Shown here: positions 41,772 through 54,865 of the stretch, piece after piece
How the letters are laid out: each line of letters opens with the position of its first letter
Numbering within the stretch: the stretch's first letter is position 1
Assembly: GCF_905147365.1 (NCBI RefSeq)
Contig: NC_056407.1
Coordinates: 15,359,980 to 15,423,979 of the forward strand
Length of the DNA stretch: 64,000 nt
From: Aricia agestis
Lineage: Eukaryota; Arthropoda; Insecta; Lepidoptera; Lycaenidae
Direction: 5' to 3'
The notes under the pieces: generated by a model
Told to the model about the DNA's origin: nothing
The model's input: only the letters and a program-made list of their open reading frames with translations
The model's database searches: none
Program-made: the position numbers and the translations under genes

Positions 41772-43818
41772 TTACATAGGCACTAACCCAAGCCTTTGCA
41801 TAAATTTATAATGCTTAACAGAATACAGACCTTTAGTTAATAAGTCTGCAGGCATTTCTTCTGTTGGTACATAATTAAGTTTAACACAATTATTCTTTAC
41901 ACAATCTCTTATGTAATGATGGTGTAATTTTAAAGCGCTCTGGTTGTCACAATACAAATCAATTACAAAAAGATTTCCTGTAATCTCATTCAATCAAGTT
42001 TCTTAAGTATACAGCTTCCCTGGAAGCTTCGGACAATGCTGAGTACTCTGATTCTGTACTGGAAAGACTAACAGTCTTTTGTTTTTTGCTTTGCCAAGAA
42101 ATGGCAGACCCAGACATAACAAAACAGAAACCGGTGTAAGATTTCCTATCTATGGCATCACTGGCCCAGTCAATGTCTACAAAACCATGTATATCTGTGT
42201 TATCATTAATAAATTTTAAACAATAGTTTTTAGTATGCAACAAGTATTTTAAAACTCTCTTAGCATAATTATAACAAGTAGTATTATAACAATTATTAAA
42301 TTGACTGAGATAACTTACTGCATAGGCTATGTCTGGCCTCGTTAAAACAGCCAAATACATTAAACTCCCAATAAGTTTCTGATAAGGAACATTAGATGAA
42401 CATTCATTAGATTTTTCTACATTCAACTTCGGTTCAATAGGAGTACTTTGTGGCTTACAATCAGAAATTTGAAATCTACATGCTAATTGCTCAATATACT
42501 GTTTTTGATCTAATGTTATTATATTTTGATTTTCATCAACATTGATTCTCATGCCTAGATACTGTCTAACAGGTCCTAAGTCTTTTAACTTAAATTCTGA
42601 TCCTAAAACTTGTTTTAATTTCTCTGTTTCATTATTACTATTAGAAAAGATCAAAAAATCGTCTGCATACAAAGCAATTATTATTCTTACTTTTCCATTA
42701 TTCTTTGCAAACAAACATGGTTCATATTCACAACTTTTAAAACCTATTTTATAAAGACAGTCTTTTACTCTTTCATACCAAGCTAAAGACGACTGCTTGA
42801 GACCATAAATAGCCCGCTTTAATTTTAATATATATCCCCCACTTTTGTTTGCAAAGCCTTCAGGGATTGACATATAAATGTCTTCCTTTAACAAGCTATT
42901 TAAAAAAGCTGTAGTAATATCTAAATGTGTAATACTCATTTTTAACTTAACACTAAGGGCAAACAACAATCTAAGAGTTGAGTGACGCACAACTGGCGAA
43001 AATGTTTCTGAGTAGTCTATACCCGGCTTTTGCGTAAAGCCTTTAGCTACAAGTCTAGCTCTATACCGCACTTTGTTGTCCACATCATACTTTTTATTTA
43101 ACACCCAACGACACTTCACTTTTGACACATCACCTGGGTTCTTAACGAGTTCCCATGCATCATTGTCTTCAAACGACTTGAACTCCTCAGCCATGGCACG
43201 ACTCCACTGCTCCTTCTCAGGCCCCTCGAGAGCCTCCGAGAGTGAGATTTCCTCAGGTGCTGGAACTGAACTGGAAATACACATGTTGCTTAAGCCATAC
43301 CTCTCAGGCTTCTTTCTCAATCGTTTGCCTGGTTGTTCTGGTGTCGATGTGTTTTGTATATCCGGCTGTAGCTCTACATTCGACGGAGATTTAGTCAAGG
43401 TCTCATCAACATCAGTGTACACTGAAGAAACTGAGGACTCCATAGTATCCTCCTCCTCAACCAAAATATCAGGATAGTTCTCCCCCACTGAATCCTTGCT
43501 CTCCATCTCCTCACTATTTGATGGTGTCTCATCATCTGGTATCCAGATAGCCAAACGTTCATCTGAGTTACTGTCCGTAGTCTCACCTTCCATCACAACG
43601 ACATCCCGGCTAGTGATGATAGTCTTCTTGGAGGGATTATACAATCTGTACACTTTGACGTCTTCTCCATATCCCACTAAGATATGCTGCACAGCTTTTT
43701 TATCCCACTTCAAGCGTCTCTCTTTAGGGATGTGCACCATCACTTTACTACCAAATAATCGTATATGACTAAGGTCTGGTTTGGTACCGTACCACATCTC
43801 GAACGGTGTTTTCTCCAC
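41772..43818 (-). pseudogene. Copia-like pol 2: reverse transcriptase and RNase H
   Basis: 610 residues (43818-41986) hold the end of integrase (EKTPFEMWYGTKP), RT with WVLNKKYD, LDITTAFLNSLL and ALYADDFLIFS (active site), then RNase H (DIDWASDAIDRKS, SSTESEYSALSEA). The frame shifts near 41990 into a 73-residue tail with DLYCDNQSAL. That passes directly to HHHYIRDCV, skipping about 15 residues normally found between, so there is a small in-frame deletion. Confidence 0.85.
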
Positions 43819-43846
43819 TCCTGATACAATAGACCTATTTTTCAGA

Positions 43847-45124
43847 TTATGCAGTGTTGGCCGCTTCTGCCCAAAACTTCTTGTCTAGCTTTGCATCATA
43901 AAGCAAACACCTCGCTTTCTCGACCACTGTCCTGTTCGCTCGCTCACAAATACCATTTTGTTCTGGCGAGTAACTATTTGTAGTTTGATGTATTATTCCG
44001 GAAGCTTTGAGATAATTATTCAATTCACGGTTACAAAATTCTAATCCTCGATCCGTGTGAAAAATTTTGATTCTTTTACCGTGTTGATTTTCTACTAGCG
44101 ATTTAAATTCTTTAAATTTTCCAAAAGCTTCACTCTTCTGCTTCAAAAAATATATAAAAGTCATTCGACTGTAATCATCAATTAGCAACATAAAATATCT
44201 ATTACCAGATAATGAGTTTACTTCCATAGGTCCACATAGATCGCTATGGATTCTGTGGCAAACTTCTGTGCTTCTATTACCTACATGGGAAAAAGGTAAT
44301 CGGCTTTGTTTTCCTTCACAACAGGTTTTAAATTTGGACTTTGTACTTTCATAGGAACCTTCATATGATAGGCCATTCACTAAGTTCTTCATTTTATTCA
44401 TATCTTGACTATTAATATGAGCTAACCTTCGATGCCACAATTCCCCTGTAACTGCTTGTGCAGCCAACAAACAATTTGGTTTCTGCAACCTCAGCTTATA
44501 AACGCCATTGGTTAAGTCAGCTGTAGCAACCAAAACATTATCTTTGTTTCGTATATAACAATGTTGCTCTTCAAATATAACATTGTTGCCATTTTTGATG
44601 AGTTCACTGACTGACAGTAAGTTTGTTGTTAAAGAAGGCACGTATAGGGCATCCTTTATCGTTATACGACAGTCCAAATCGGATAATACTTCTACATTCC
44701 CGGAACAGACAACTTTAACTTTAGTATCGTTTGCGACCACAATTTCAGGTAAACGCGGCGAAAAATTTTTGTCTTTTAACCAATCCTGGCTTACTGTCAG
44801 ATGTGCGCTTGCGCCGCTGTCCACGCAGAAATCCTCTTTATTAAACTTCCCGTTGAGGAAAACAGCATTAAATATGCACTTATTTATATTTTTCTTCAGC
44901 ATTGGGCATTGGTTTCTATAGTGGCCATTACCCTTACATTTATAACAGGTAACTTCTTTTCCTTCTTTGATTGTTGATGATGTATCTGTCATCGATGACA
45001 CTTTCTTTGACGTTGACATAATACCCATATTATTTTTTCTGTGTTTCAGATTTCCAGAGTGATATTTGATTTTCGCGGCAAATGCCGCAGCACTTACTTC
45101 AAAATCATTTACAACTTCTGACAT
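43847..45124 (-). pseudogene. Copia-like pol 2: zinc knuckle, protease, integrase
   Basis: 425 residues: zinc knuckle CYKCKGNGHYRNQC (~60-73), protease VDSGASAHLT (~100), the integrase zinc region (WHRRLAHINS ... CCEGKQSR), and core residues in HSDLCGP, HTDRGLEF and EQNGICERANRT. It ends in ANTA where one lost base near 43850 separates it from the RT frame. Confidence 0.85.
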
Positions 45125-45130
45125 GTCAAG

Positions 45131-45346
45131 TTAAGACTTTATGACGTCGGCGGTTATCGATATTCCAGAATGTTCGATCGCCATTATCATCGGCGAATAC
45201 CGATCTGAAAAACCTGCCAATAATAACGATCCCAGCCATTCATCCGTTATTGTAAATCCTGTGCCATTCAACCTTTGCGCCGTTTCGACCATTTGAGTCA
45301 CATACGTAGCCATTGAATCACAGTTTTCAACTCTAATGGATATCAA
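45131..45346 (-). pseudogene. Copia-like gag 2 fragment
   Basis: 71 residues with a LLAGFSDRYSPMIMAIE segment, characteristic of the copia UBN2-type gag. The start is missing because H4 sequence replaces it at ~45349. Confidence 0.7.
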
Positions 45347-45349
45347 ATG

Positions 45350-45566
45350 TCAGTAATCGTTGAACATAAACGAACTTAACACCTCCCCCATTTTGAAAGT
45401 CGGTTAAAATTGTAGCCTATGTGTTATTCTGATGTATAAGCTATATTATTGTAAAGTTTCATTAAAATCCGTTCAGTAGTTTTTGCGTGAAAGAGTAACA
45501 AACATCCATACATCCACACTTCCATACATCCAAACAAACTTTCGCCTTTATAATATTAGTAGGATA
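45350..45566 (-). mobile_element. H4 fragment
   Basis: Minus-strand H4 start region, ending TTTATAATATTAGTAGGA at 45566. It abuts the cut copia gag. Confidence 0.7.
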
Positions 45567-45568
45567 TA

Positions 45569-46301
<733 letters not shown>

Positions 46302-47342
46302 CTAGATGTCCCGCGCGGCTTCGCCCGCGTATATTAGGAATTTCACCGAAACCGTACATTTTCAAATAAAAATAGCTATAAGTACTCCTTCACGTGGTCT
46401 ACTCTATATAAGTGCCAAATATTGCTCCAGTAGTTCGTGAGATAAACCCTTTCTAATATTTTCCGCGTTTTTACTACATTTTCCTGAGTTTTTTCGGTCG
46501 TATTAGTCTTAGCGTGATAATATAATATAATATAGCCTATATCTTTACTCGATAAATGCGATATCTAACACTGAAATAAGTTTTTAAATCAGACCTGTAG
46601 TTCCTGAGATTAGCGCATTCAAGCAAACATACTCTTCAGGTTTATAATATTAAGTATAGATTTTTTTAAATTATCGCTTGACAAACTCGAGCCTCGATCT
46701 TAAAGTCTATGAAAAGGCTCATAATCATGGGACGATGCATGGTATAATATTATGGTAGTGATGATAATGATGAATGTAATTTGCATAGTAGCATATGCTT
46801 TCCGTTCTTAAAACAACGCCGAAACTCCCAAACTTGTATCTATGAAGAATCAGGAGATCTCTCAGCACCTTCCGAACCACGGTATACCAGGTGTACTTCG
46901 GTGCAAAATCTTACTTGTTTGTAGCATATGCTTAGAATACTTCTCACGAAACCGAAGTCACCACATGTTTCCCCATAAAATTTAAGGAGTTCCCTCGATT
47001 ACTTATGGATCCTTCATCAGATCACCACTTTTGTGAATATAATACCAAATTGGGATGATAATCTACATACCAAACGAAAAATTTTGAAAATCGGTTAACA
47101 AACGGCGGAGTAATCGTTGAACATAAGAAAACGAACATAACACCTCCCCCATTTTGAAAGTCGGTTAAAATTGTAGCCTATGTGTTATTCTGATGTATAA
47201 GCTATATTATTGTAAAGTTTCATTAAGATCCGTTCATTAGTTTTTGCGTGAAAGAGTAACAAACATCCATACATCCACACATCCATACATCCATACATCT
47301 ATACATCCAAACAAACTTTTGCCTTTATAATATTAGTAGGAT
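46302..47342 (-). mobile_element. Composite Helitron (H3+H4), minus strand
   Basis: CTAGATGTCCCGCGCGGC at 46302, the inner H3 start at 46660 (AAGTATAGA), the H4 body, and the outer start reversed at 47342 (AATATTAGTAGGA). It is the most complete composite besides 5076-6043. Confidence 0.75.
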
Positions 47343-47895
47343 AATTTGACAGCAGCAGGTTGTAACCAGGAGGGAGTTTAGTCCATAGGTTACTGGGTAA
47401 CAGCACAGTAAAGTTGGACATATCCTTATGGGCCGGCCAATAAGGAATCCATGAGGATTCTCCCGCCCTCCCCGTGGACATACAAATTTTGATACTATTT
47501 TTACCTAATTCCTTCTTTAGGGGTGGAATTTTGAAAACTTCATTTTTAGCTGATGCCTAAATAATATAATATTTTAATCAGCACATGAATTGAATAACAA
47601 AATTTTTTTCAAATTAATCGTAGCACCATCTGTCAGGACAAACTAAAATTGAAATAGAATAATATTGAATGCGATGATAGCGCCGTCCGCCGGGTCTAAT
47701 GTAAAACATTCCAAAATCAACAACTCCTTATAAATAAGAAATTAATTGAAAAAACATTTTCCAGTAGACCAAACTGTAAATCTAAACCATTCTCGAATCT
47801 CCACGAACACACACAAAAAATTTCATCAAAATTGGTCCAGTCGTTTAGGAGGAGTTCAGTCACATACACACGCACACAAGAAATATATATATTAA
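47343..47895 (-). mobile_element. H5-type repeat
   Basis: 47570-47895 is the inverse of 63484-63810 with very few differences (e.g. GATAGCGCCGTCCGCCGG). The left 220 bases have no partner in the window. Confidence 0.65.
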
Positions 47896-48275
47896 GATAT
47901 ACCAAGATTTTGCACCAAGGTATACCATTGCGTTTTGGTAGCATATGCTTATGATGCTTCTCATAAAACCAAAATGACCATATATTTATTATTAAATTTT
48001 GAGGAGTTCCCTCGATTACTCATGGATCCCATCATCAGATCACCACTTTTGTGAAAATGGGACCAAATTGGAGTGAAACCTAATATAACAAAACAAAAAT
48101 TTTGAAAATCGGTTCACAAACGGCGGAGTAGTGGTCGAACATACAAAAAAAAAAATATCCACAGCCGAATATATAACCTCCTCGTTTTTTGGAAGTCGGT
48201 TAAAAAGTATGGTACGGCCGTGCCGTCGCTAAAAAGCTTGGCTGGGGCACGGCCGTGCCCCCAGATAACTGAGTA
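47896..48275 (-). mobile_element. H4b repeat plus GC hairpin
   Basis: H4b body ending GGAAGTCGGTTAAAAAG at 48206, then TACGGCCGTGCCG and the palindrome GGGGCACGGCCGTGCCCC, as at 4695-4763. Confidence 0.6.
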
Positions 48276-48291
48276 AATATTATTGATATTA

Positions 48292-49107
48292 TCCTACTAA
48301 TATTATAGAGGCGAAAGTATGTTTGGATGTATGGATGTGTGGATGTGTGGATGTTTGTTACTCTTTCACGCAAAAACTACTGAACGGATTTTAATGAAAC
48401 TTTACAATAATATAGCTTATACATCAGAATAACACATAGGCTACAATTTTAACCGACTTTCAAAATGGGGGAGGTGTTATGTTCGTTTTCTTATGTTCAA
48501 CGATTACTCCGCCGTTTGTTAACCTATTTTCAAAATTTTTCTTTTGGTATATAGGGTATCATCGCAGTTTGGTATTATATTCACAAAAGTGGTGATCTGA
48601 TGAAGGATGCATAAGTAATTGAGGGAACTCCTCAAAATTTATATGGAAACATGTGGTGACTTCGGTTTCGTGAGAAGTATTCTAAGCATATGCTACCAAC
48701 AAGTAAGATTTTGCACCGAGGTATACCTGGTATACCGTGGTTCGGAAGGTGCTGAGGGAACTCCTGATTCTTTATATGTAGATACAAGTTTAGGAGTTTC
48801 GGCGTTGTTTTAAGAACGGAAAGCATAATATGATACTATGCAAATTACATTCATCATCATCATCACTACCATAATATTATACCATACATCGTCCCTGACT
48901 TATGAGCCTATAATGACCCTGTTACTGGTACTTTTCAAAGTCTTTTAGATCGAGACTCGAGTTTGTCAAGCGATAATTGAAAAAAATCTATACTTAATAT
49001 TATAAACCTAAAGAGTATGTTTGCTTGAACGCGCTAATGTCAGAAACTACTGGTCCGATTTAAAAACTTATTTCAGTGTTAGATAGCAAATTTCTCGAGT
49101 AAGACTA
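48292..49107 (+). mobile_element. Composite Helitron (H4+H3), cut by H1
   Basis: Outer start TCCTACTAATATTATAGA at 48292, inner start TCTATACTTAATATTATAA at 48987. Broken in H3 after AAGACTA by an H1 insertion at 49108. Confidence 0.7.
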
Positions 49108-49304
49108 TCTATACTAATATTATAAATGCGAAAGTATCTCTGTCTGTCTGTCTGTCTCGCTTTCACGCCAAAACTACCGAACCGATTGTAATGAAATTTT
49201 GTATACAGATAGTCTAAAGCCTGAGAAAGGACATAGGCTACTTTTTTACTGTAAAAATGCGTTGTAAGGTGGTGAAACTGCGTAAATTTGTTCAAATTAA
49301 GTTA
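49108..49304 (+). mobile_element. Helitron H1, 5' part only
   Basis: Starts TCTATACTAATATTATAAA and stops at AAATTAAGTTA where a second H1 starts in the same orientation. Confidence 0.75.
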
Positions 49305-49923
49305 TCTATACTAATATTATAAATGCGAAAGTATCTCTGTCTGTCTGTCTCGCTTTCACGCCAAAACTACCGAACCGATGGTAATGAAATTTTGTATACA
49401 GATAGTCAAAAGCCTGAGAAAGGACATAGGCTACTTTTTTTACTGGAAAAAAGCGTTGTAAGGTGGTGAAAATGTGTAAATTTGTTCAAATTAAGTTAGT
49501 TCTAAAAGTTCATAATAGATGGCGCCGTGCGTCTTCTACATCGCGCTAACGCTTGCCCAAAAGTCTTTCTATAAGAGGTGGTATTATCTGATATTCGATT
49601 TCCGATTTTTTTCGATTGTAATTTCTTTTTTATGTTATTTAATAAATCATTACTTTATCTATGCAGTGACGTTACCTTAAACCTATCAATGATAAATAAT
49701 TTATGAGTGAAGTTGTGTAATTGGGGGGCTAAATAAGCTTAAAAATTTGGCATAAAATATAAAGTTTTATTAAAAAAATTTAAATATTATGTGCACACTG
49801 CACAGCTGTTTTGATTTAAGGGGTACCAGGGTTATTTTTTATAAAAGCTTTTGACACCAATTTTGTTGACATCGCGCGCAATAAACTGAAGTCCACGCGG
49901 ACGAAGTCGCAGGCAACAGCTAG
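49305..49923 (+). mobile_element. Helitron H1, full length
   Basis: TCTATACTAATATTATAAA ... GGCAACAGCTAG, inserted after an A inside the first H1 copy and followed by T. Confidence 0.85.
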
Positions 49924-50289
49924 TAGTAGTATATAAAAAACTAAAAGCTTAATAGTTACCTGAATCTTATGCGGTGCATCGTTTTCCCGCCAACACAAAC
50001 AAAAACCCTCTCTAGCTTACGCTCGCGGGCCAGTGGCCTGCTGCCTCGTATGAGGTCCGGCGTTGAAACCATCCCCCGCACCCCTCTCACACGTCTTTCA
50101 AACCACCGCGTTTTGAATTATCTAAATATTACTAGTGTCCGACGCTAGGTGCCGTCCGGCGTTAAGGGACTTCCCCCTACTAGTTTTATTTACGAATACG
50201 AATATTTACGATTTACGAATAAGCGAACACTACGAATATTTTATTTAGGGGTAAATAATTAAATAAGCATTGTTTTAGTTATAAATTAA
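49924..50289. other. No gene seen
   Basis: Includes a segment at 50015-50190 with a repeated CGTCCGGCGTT-type motif and TTCCCCCTACTAG. Probably another repeat relic, followed by TACGAATA repeats (50192-50240). Confidence 0.35.
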
Positions 50290-50754
50290 CTAGCTGTTGC
50301 CCGCGACTTCGTCCGCGTGGACTTCAGTTTATAGCTCGCGATGTCAACAAAATTGGTGTCAAAAGCTTTTATAAAAAAACCCTGGTACCCCTTAAATCAA
50401 TACAGCTGTGCAGTGTGCACACAATAAGTACTTCATTTGTTATATTAAACTTTATATTTTATTCCAAATTTTAAAGCATATTTAGCCCCCCAATTTTAAA
50501 TGTAAGATGATACCACCTCTTATAGAAAGACGACGCACGGCGCCATCTATTATGAATTTTTTGAACAAATTTACGACCCTTACAATCCTTTTTTCCAGTT
50601 AAAAAGTAGTCTTTGTCCTTTCTCAGGCTTTAGACTATCTGTATACAAAATTTCATTACAATCGGTTCGGTAGTTTTGGCGTTTTGCGTGAAAGCGAGAC
50701 TGACAGACAGACAGACAGACAGAGATACTTTCGCATTTATAATATTAGTATAGA
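50290..50754 (-). mobile_element. Helitron H1, internally deleted
   Basis: Both ends intact but only 465 bases; the middle segment with GGTTACGTCA is missing. Confidence 0.8.
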
Positions 50755-50755
50755 T

Positions 50756-50989
50756 TATGTGCACACTGCTCAGCTGTTTTTGAGTATTTTGATTAATTAA
50801 GGGCCGTGCTACACCGGAATGGCAGCGGCGAGGCGAGCACTTTCAGCGCTGCCATTCCGGTGTAGCGCGGCCCTAAGAGGGGTACCACTTACCAGGGTGT
50901 TAAAAAGTTTTTAAATTTGACACAAATTTTGTTGACACCGCGCGCTATAAACTAAAGTCCACGCGGACGAAGTCGCGGGCAACAGCTAG
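50756..50989 (+). mobile_element. Helitron H1 3' part with a tiny palindromic insert
   Basis: Ends CGCGGGCAACAGCTAG at 50989. Inside, 50802-50873 is a ~72-base foldback (AGGGCCGTGCTACACCGG ... CCGGTGTAGCGCGGCCCT). The same insert is at 53345-53431 and a remnant at 59541-59564. Confidence 0.7.
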
Positions 50990-51059
50990 TTATGAATAAA
51001 AACAATAATATATAATAAAGTAGGTATGATTAGTTCTGTTACAATAACGAAGTAAAAAA

Positions 51060-51724
51060 TAAAACGCCATCTGTTTTCATATATTAGAATTAAAATGTTG
51101 ATTGCATTGATATATTTTCTGGATGGAATATAGGCGAACACGGTACACTCGAACTCCTTAGAAATGCAGTAGGAGTTTTATAAGATATGATAGATTGATT
51201 ATTATTATACCAAGTTATAATATTATTAAACATAATATTCTAACGTATTAAAAACTATTAACAAAAACATACTAACTAATAAGTATGATTATTTCTATGT
51301 TACAATAAAGTAAAAAATAAAACGCCATCTGTTGAATCGTATTAGAACTAAAATGTTCATTGCATCGATATATTTCTGGATTTTTTATAATATTATACAT
51401 AAAATATGTTTAAGATTTTTGAAATTTTATTTTAATACACATCCAAGACCCAGGAACATTAAAAACTTTTTGTTCCGCCTGCGGGACTCGCACCCAGGAC
51501 CCCCGGGATGAGCGCTGGCCACGCGCAATGCGAATTCATTTTCATCGATATTTTCATGGAAATAAGATATTTCCCCACATCAAAATGTAGCCTATGTCCT
51601 TTCTCAGACTCTAGAAAAACTGTATACAAAATTTCATTGCAATCGGTTTAGTAGTTTTGGCGTGAAAGCAAGACAGACAGACAGACAGACAGAGATACTT
51701 TCGCATTTATAATATTAGTATGGA
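51060..51724 (-). mobile_element. H2 Helitron-like copy, minus strand
   Basis: The start TCCATACTAATATTATAAA (reverse) is at 51724; B-box segment at 51477-51530. With 50756-50989 it mirrors 52579-53475. Confidence 0.75.
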
Positions 51725-52578
51725 TAAAATTGGCTATTTAAATTCGATATTCAATGTTCATGAGATGCACACTGAATAAAAATGCTGCAATTTGCAAAAT
51801 TTGCAAATCATTTACTTACCTCTAGTACATATTATGTAGTTTTCATACAACCACAGTCCACATCACAGAACACAATAATATTTCTAACGGAGAACCAAAT
51901 CATCATCTGTTTGTACTTTGTAAAGACAAGACTGCCTGCTCTTTCATTTTGTTAGTTTAGTTGCTTTGTTTAGGCCAAACAATGCACTTTTTTGGGTCTT
52001 GCCCCTTGCGAATCGCGTCAGCAAAAATTACACTACCGAATTTAATAAAAAAAAAAACTCGAGTATCTACTCGTTAAAAGAAACTAAAACTATACCTATG
52101 TTTAAGTACTTTTGAACTATTTTTTACGATTATAACTTTATAATTTTTATTATTTAACTGTAGATACGTTATTGAAAACGGCTGTAAGTTTCTAGGTAAG
52201 TACTCAAATATTAGAAATAAACTCCAATACTTCCAAATCAGACTCTGATGAGCTGCTCGTATTCATCATGTTAATTTGAATATTTTAACTGTTAATTTTA
52301 TAATAAGCTGAAACCTAAAAGTTGATGTAATTTGTTTGAAGCAAAACGTCAAATAAAGTTATGAAATCGATAAACGGCACACATTGGCCAGTTAGGTTAA
52401 CCTGCGCTTAAACGGAGTTTATCTTACATTGCGATGTTCAGAAACGCACTTTCTTAGTTTATCGAACCAATAGCACTAACGAATAGATAAAATGCCGTTT
52501 AAAGTTCCTCAGAAACCGGGCATAATTCAGCTACTCCACAGAATTCATATTTGTACAAGCTACTGTAATTTAACGAAA
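51725..52578. other. Unassigned, apparently unique sequence
   Basis: The loop of the large inverted repeat. No ORF. On the minus strand ACTAGAG|GTAAGTAAATG at ~51822 is a donor-like site; no coding around it. Confidence 0.4.
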
Positions 52579-53259
52579 TCTATACTAATATAATAAATGC
52601 GAAATGTCTGTCTGTCTGTCTGTCTGTCTGTCTCGCTTTCACGCCAAAACTACTGAACCGATTGCAATGAAATTTTGTACAGTTATTCTAGAGTCTGAGA
52701 AAGGACATAGGCTACATTTTGATGTGGGAAAATATCTTATTTCCATGAAAATATCGATGAAAATTACTTCGCATTGCGCGTGGCCAGCGCTCATCCCGGG
52801 GGTCCTGGGTTCGAGTCCGGCAGGCGGAACAAAAAGTTTTCAATGTTCCTGGGTCTTGGATGTGTATTAAAATAATATTTCAAAAATCTTAAATATATTT
52901 TATGTATAATATTATAAAAAATCCAGAAATATATCGATGCAATGAACATTTTAGTTCTAATACGATGCAACAGATGGCGTTTTATTTTTTACTTCATTGT
53001 AACATATAACTAATCATACTTATTAGTTATTATGTTTATAGTTTTTAATACGTTAGAATATTATGTTTAATAATATTATCACTTGCTATAATAATAATCA
53101 ATCTATCTTATCTTATAGAACTCCTACTGCATTTCTAAGGAGTTCGAGTGTACCGTGTTGGCCTATATTCCATCCAGAAAATATATCAATTCAATCAACA
53201 TTTTAATTCTAATATATGAAAACAGATGGCGCTTTAATTTTTACTTCATTATTGTAACA
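52579..53259 (+). mobile_element. H2 Helitron-like copy, plus strand
   Basis: TCTATACTAATATAATAAA, (CTGT)n, B-box segment at 52776-52829, then the long tail with ACTCCTACTGCATTTCTAAG. Confidence 0.75.
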
Positions 53260-53475
53260 GAACTTTAGTTTATAGCGCGCGGTGTCAACAAAATTTGTGT
53301 CAAATTAAAAACTTTTTAAAATCCTGGTAAGTGGTACCCCTCTTAGGGCCGCGCAGCGCGCTACACCGGAATGGCAGCGCTGAAAGTGCTCGCCTCGCAT
53401 GGCAGCGCCATTCCGGTGTAGCGTGGCCCTTAATTAATCAAAATACCCAAAAACAGCTGTGCAGTGTGCACATAA
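53260..53475 (-). mobile_element. Helitron H1 remnant with palindromic insert
   Basis: Inverse of the H1 3' half without its CTAG end. Carries the foldback at 53345-53431. Ends ATGCACATAA-like at the next H1 start. Confidence 0.65.
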
Positions 53476-54229
53476 TCTATACTAATATTATAAATGCGAA
53501 AGTATCTCTGTCTGTCTGTCAGTCTCGCTTTCACGCCAAACGCCAAAACTACCGAACCGATTGTAATGAAATTTTGTATACTGATAGTCTAAAGCCTGAG
53601 AAAGGACATAGGCTACTTTTTTACTGGAAAAAAGGGTTGTAAGGGTCGTAAATTTGTTCAAAAAATTCATAAAAGATGGCGCCGTGCGTCTTCTACATCG
53701 CGCTGACGCTTGCTCAAAAGTCTTTCTATAAGAGGTGGTATCATCTTACATTTAAGTCTCGATTTTTTTCGATTGTTATATCTATTCTACGGTATTAAAT
53801 AACTCAGTACTTTATCTGTGCAGGCAGTGACGTAACCTTAAGACCAAATTTCACCAACGACTGTTAAAGTTAATGCTCGAATTAGTATCACGTTAGCTGT
53901 TTCGTTTTTCATATGAATGAAAGAGAAGACAGGACATTTTAACAAGCTGTTAATACTAACAGACGTTGGTGAAATTGGGGCTAAACCTATCAATGATAAA
54001 TAGTTTATGGGTAAAGTTGTGTAATTGGGGGGCTAAATATGCTTTAAAATTTGGCATAAAATATAAAGTTTTATATACAAAAATGAAGTACTTATTGTGT
54101 GCACACTGCACAGCTGTATTGATTTAAGGGGTAACAGGGTTTTTTTATAAAAGCTTTTGACACCAATTTTGTTGACATCGCGCGCTATAAACTGAAGTCC
54201 ACGCGGACGAAGTCGCGGGCAACAGCTAG
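53476..54229 (+). mobile_element. Helitron H1, full length, with a MITE inside
   Basis: TCTATACTAATATTATAAA ... GGCAACAGCTAG. 754 bases including a 140-base MITE at 53842. Confidence 0.85.
53842..53981. mobile_element. 140-base MITE with TAA duplication
   Basis: Inverted ends with AATTTCACCAACG / CGTTGGTGAAATT, flanked by TAA (53839-53841, 53982-53984). Other H1 copies show the empty site CCTTAAACCT. PIF/Harbinger-like by target size. Confidence 0.8.
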
Positions 54230-54598
54230 TTATAAATAGTTTCTTTAAACACATTAACTTATAAGTAGGGAATTATATCGTAAAAGAAACACAAGCACGA
54301 ATATTTGTTCGTAATTTATTTATTTGACAACTACTTTGCTACATATCCACCAATAGGAGAGTGAATTTGTGTACGAATTCGGACATCTACCGGTCCCTAG
54401 CATTTGTATGACTCGAGCGATTTTTACACGAAATATTTCGAGTGTGAAGTTTTGAGAATACACAAACTATTAGCAACAAATTATATCGTGCAGGAAACCG
54501 GTCTCGAACGCTTCAACTCCCAAGCGGCCACATGTGGTGTACGAATTCGGACATCTATAACCGGTCCCATTCGTTCGACTCGAGCGATATTTTATAAA
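54230..54598. other. Short direct repeats, no gene
   Basis: GTACGAATTCGGACATCTA with a following ACCGGTCCC and GACTCGAGCGAT occurs at 54371-54423 and 54539-54590, ~168 bases apart. Confidence 0.6.
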
Positions 54599-54860
54599 AG
54601 GTGTGTCGGGGGACCGCTAAATATGTAGATGTTTGATTTCACATAACATTATAGTTTAAGGGTCAGTTCACAACGAACCGAATCGAGACAATCATTGACA
54701 TGGCGGTCGTTGACGGTCCCCCGACACACCGTGACAACAATTATGGACTAAAATATCACTTTACACTTAGGAATTATTTAAACTCAAAGTCAGTAAAATA
54801 TATTATTTCATAATTTTTTAAAGTTGTTTGGCGGGGTTTTTTTTAAATTTCTGAATTTAA
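54599..54860. mobile_element. Foldback MITE M1, one outer arm missing
   Basis: GGTGTGTCGGGGGACCGC / GGTCCCCCGACACACC inner pair, then the right outer arm with AAGTTGTTTGGCGGGG. Confidence 0.75.
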
Positions 54861-54865
54861 TTTTA

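Larger units (their letters stand above)
41496..45349 (-). mobile_element. Copia-like retrotransposon 2, 5'-truncated and broken
   Basis: One LTR at the 3' side, then pol domains in copia order on the minus strand, ending in a gag fragment cut at ~45349 where Helitron-like H4 sequence begins. No 5' LTR is visible. At least two frameshifts and a short deletion. Confidence 0.85.
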
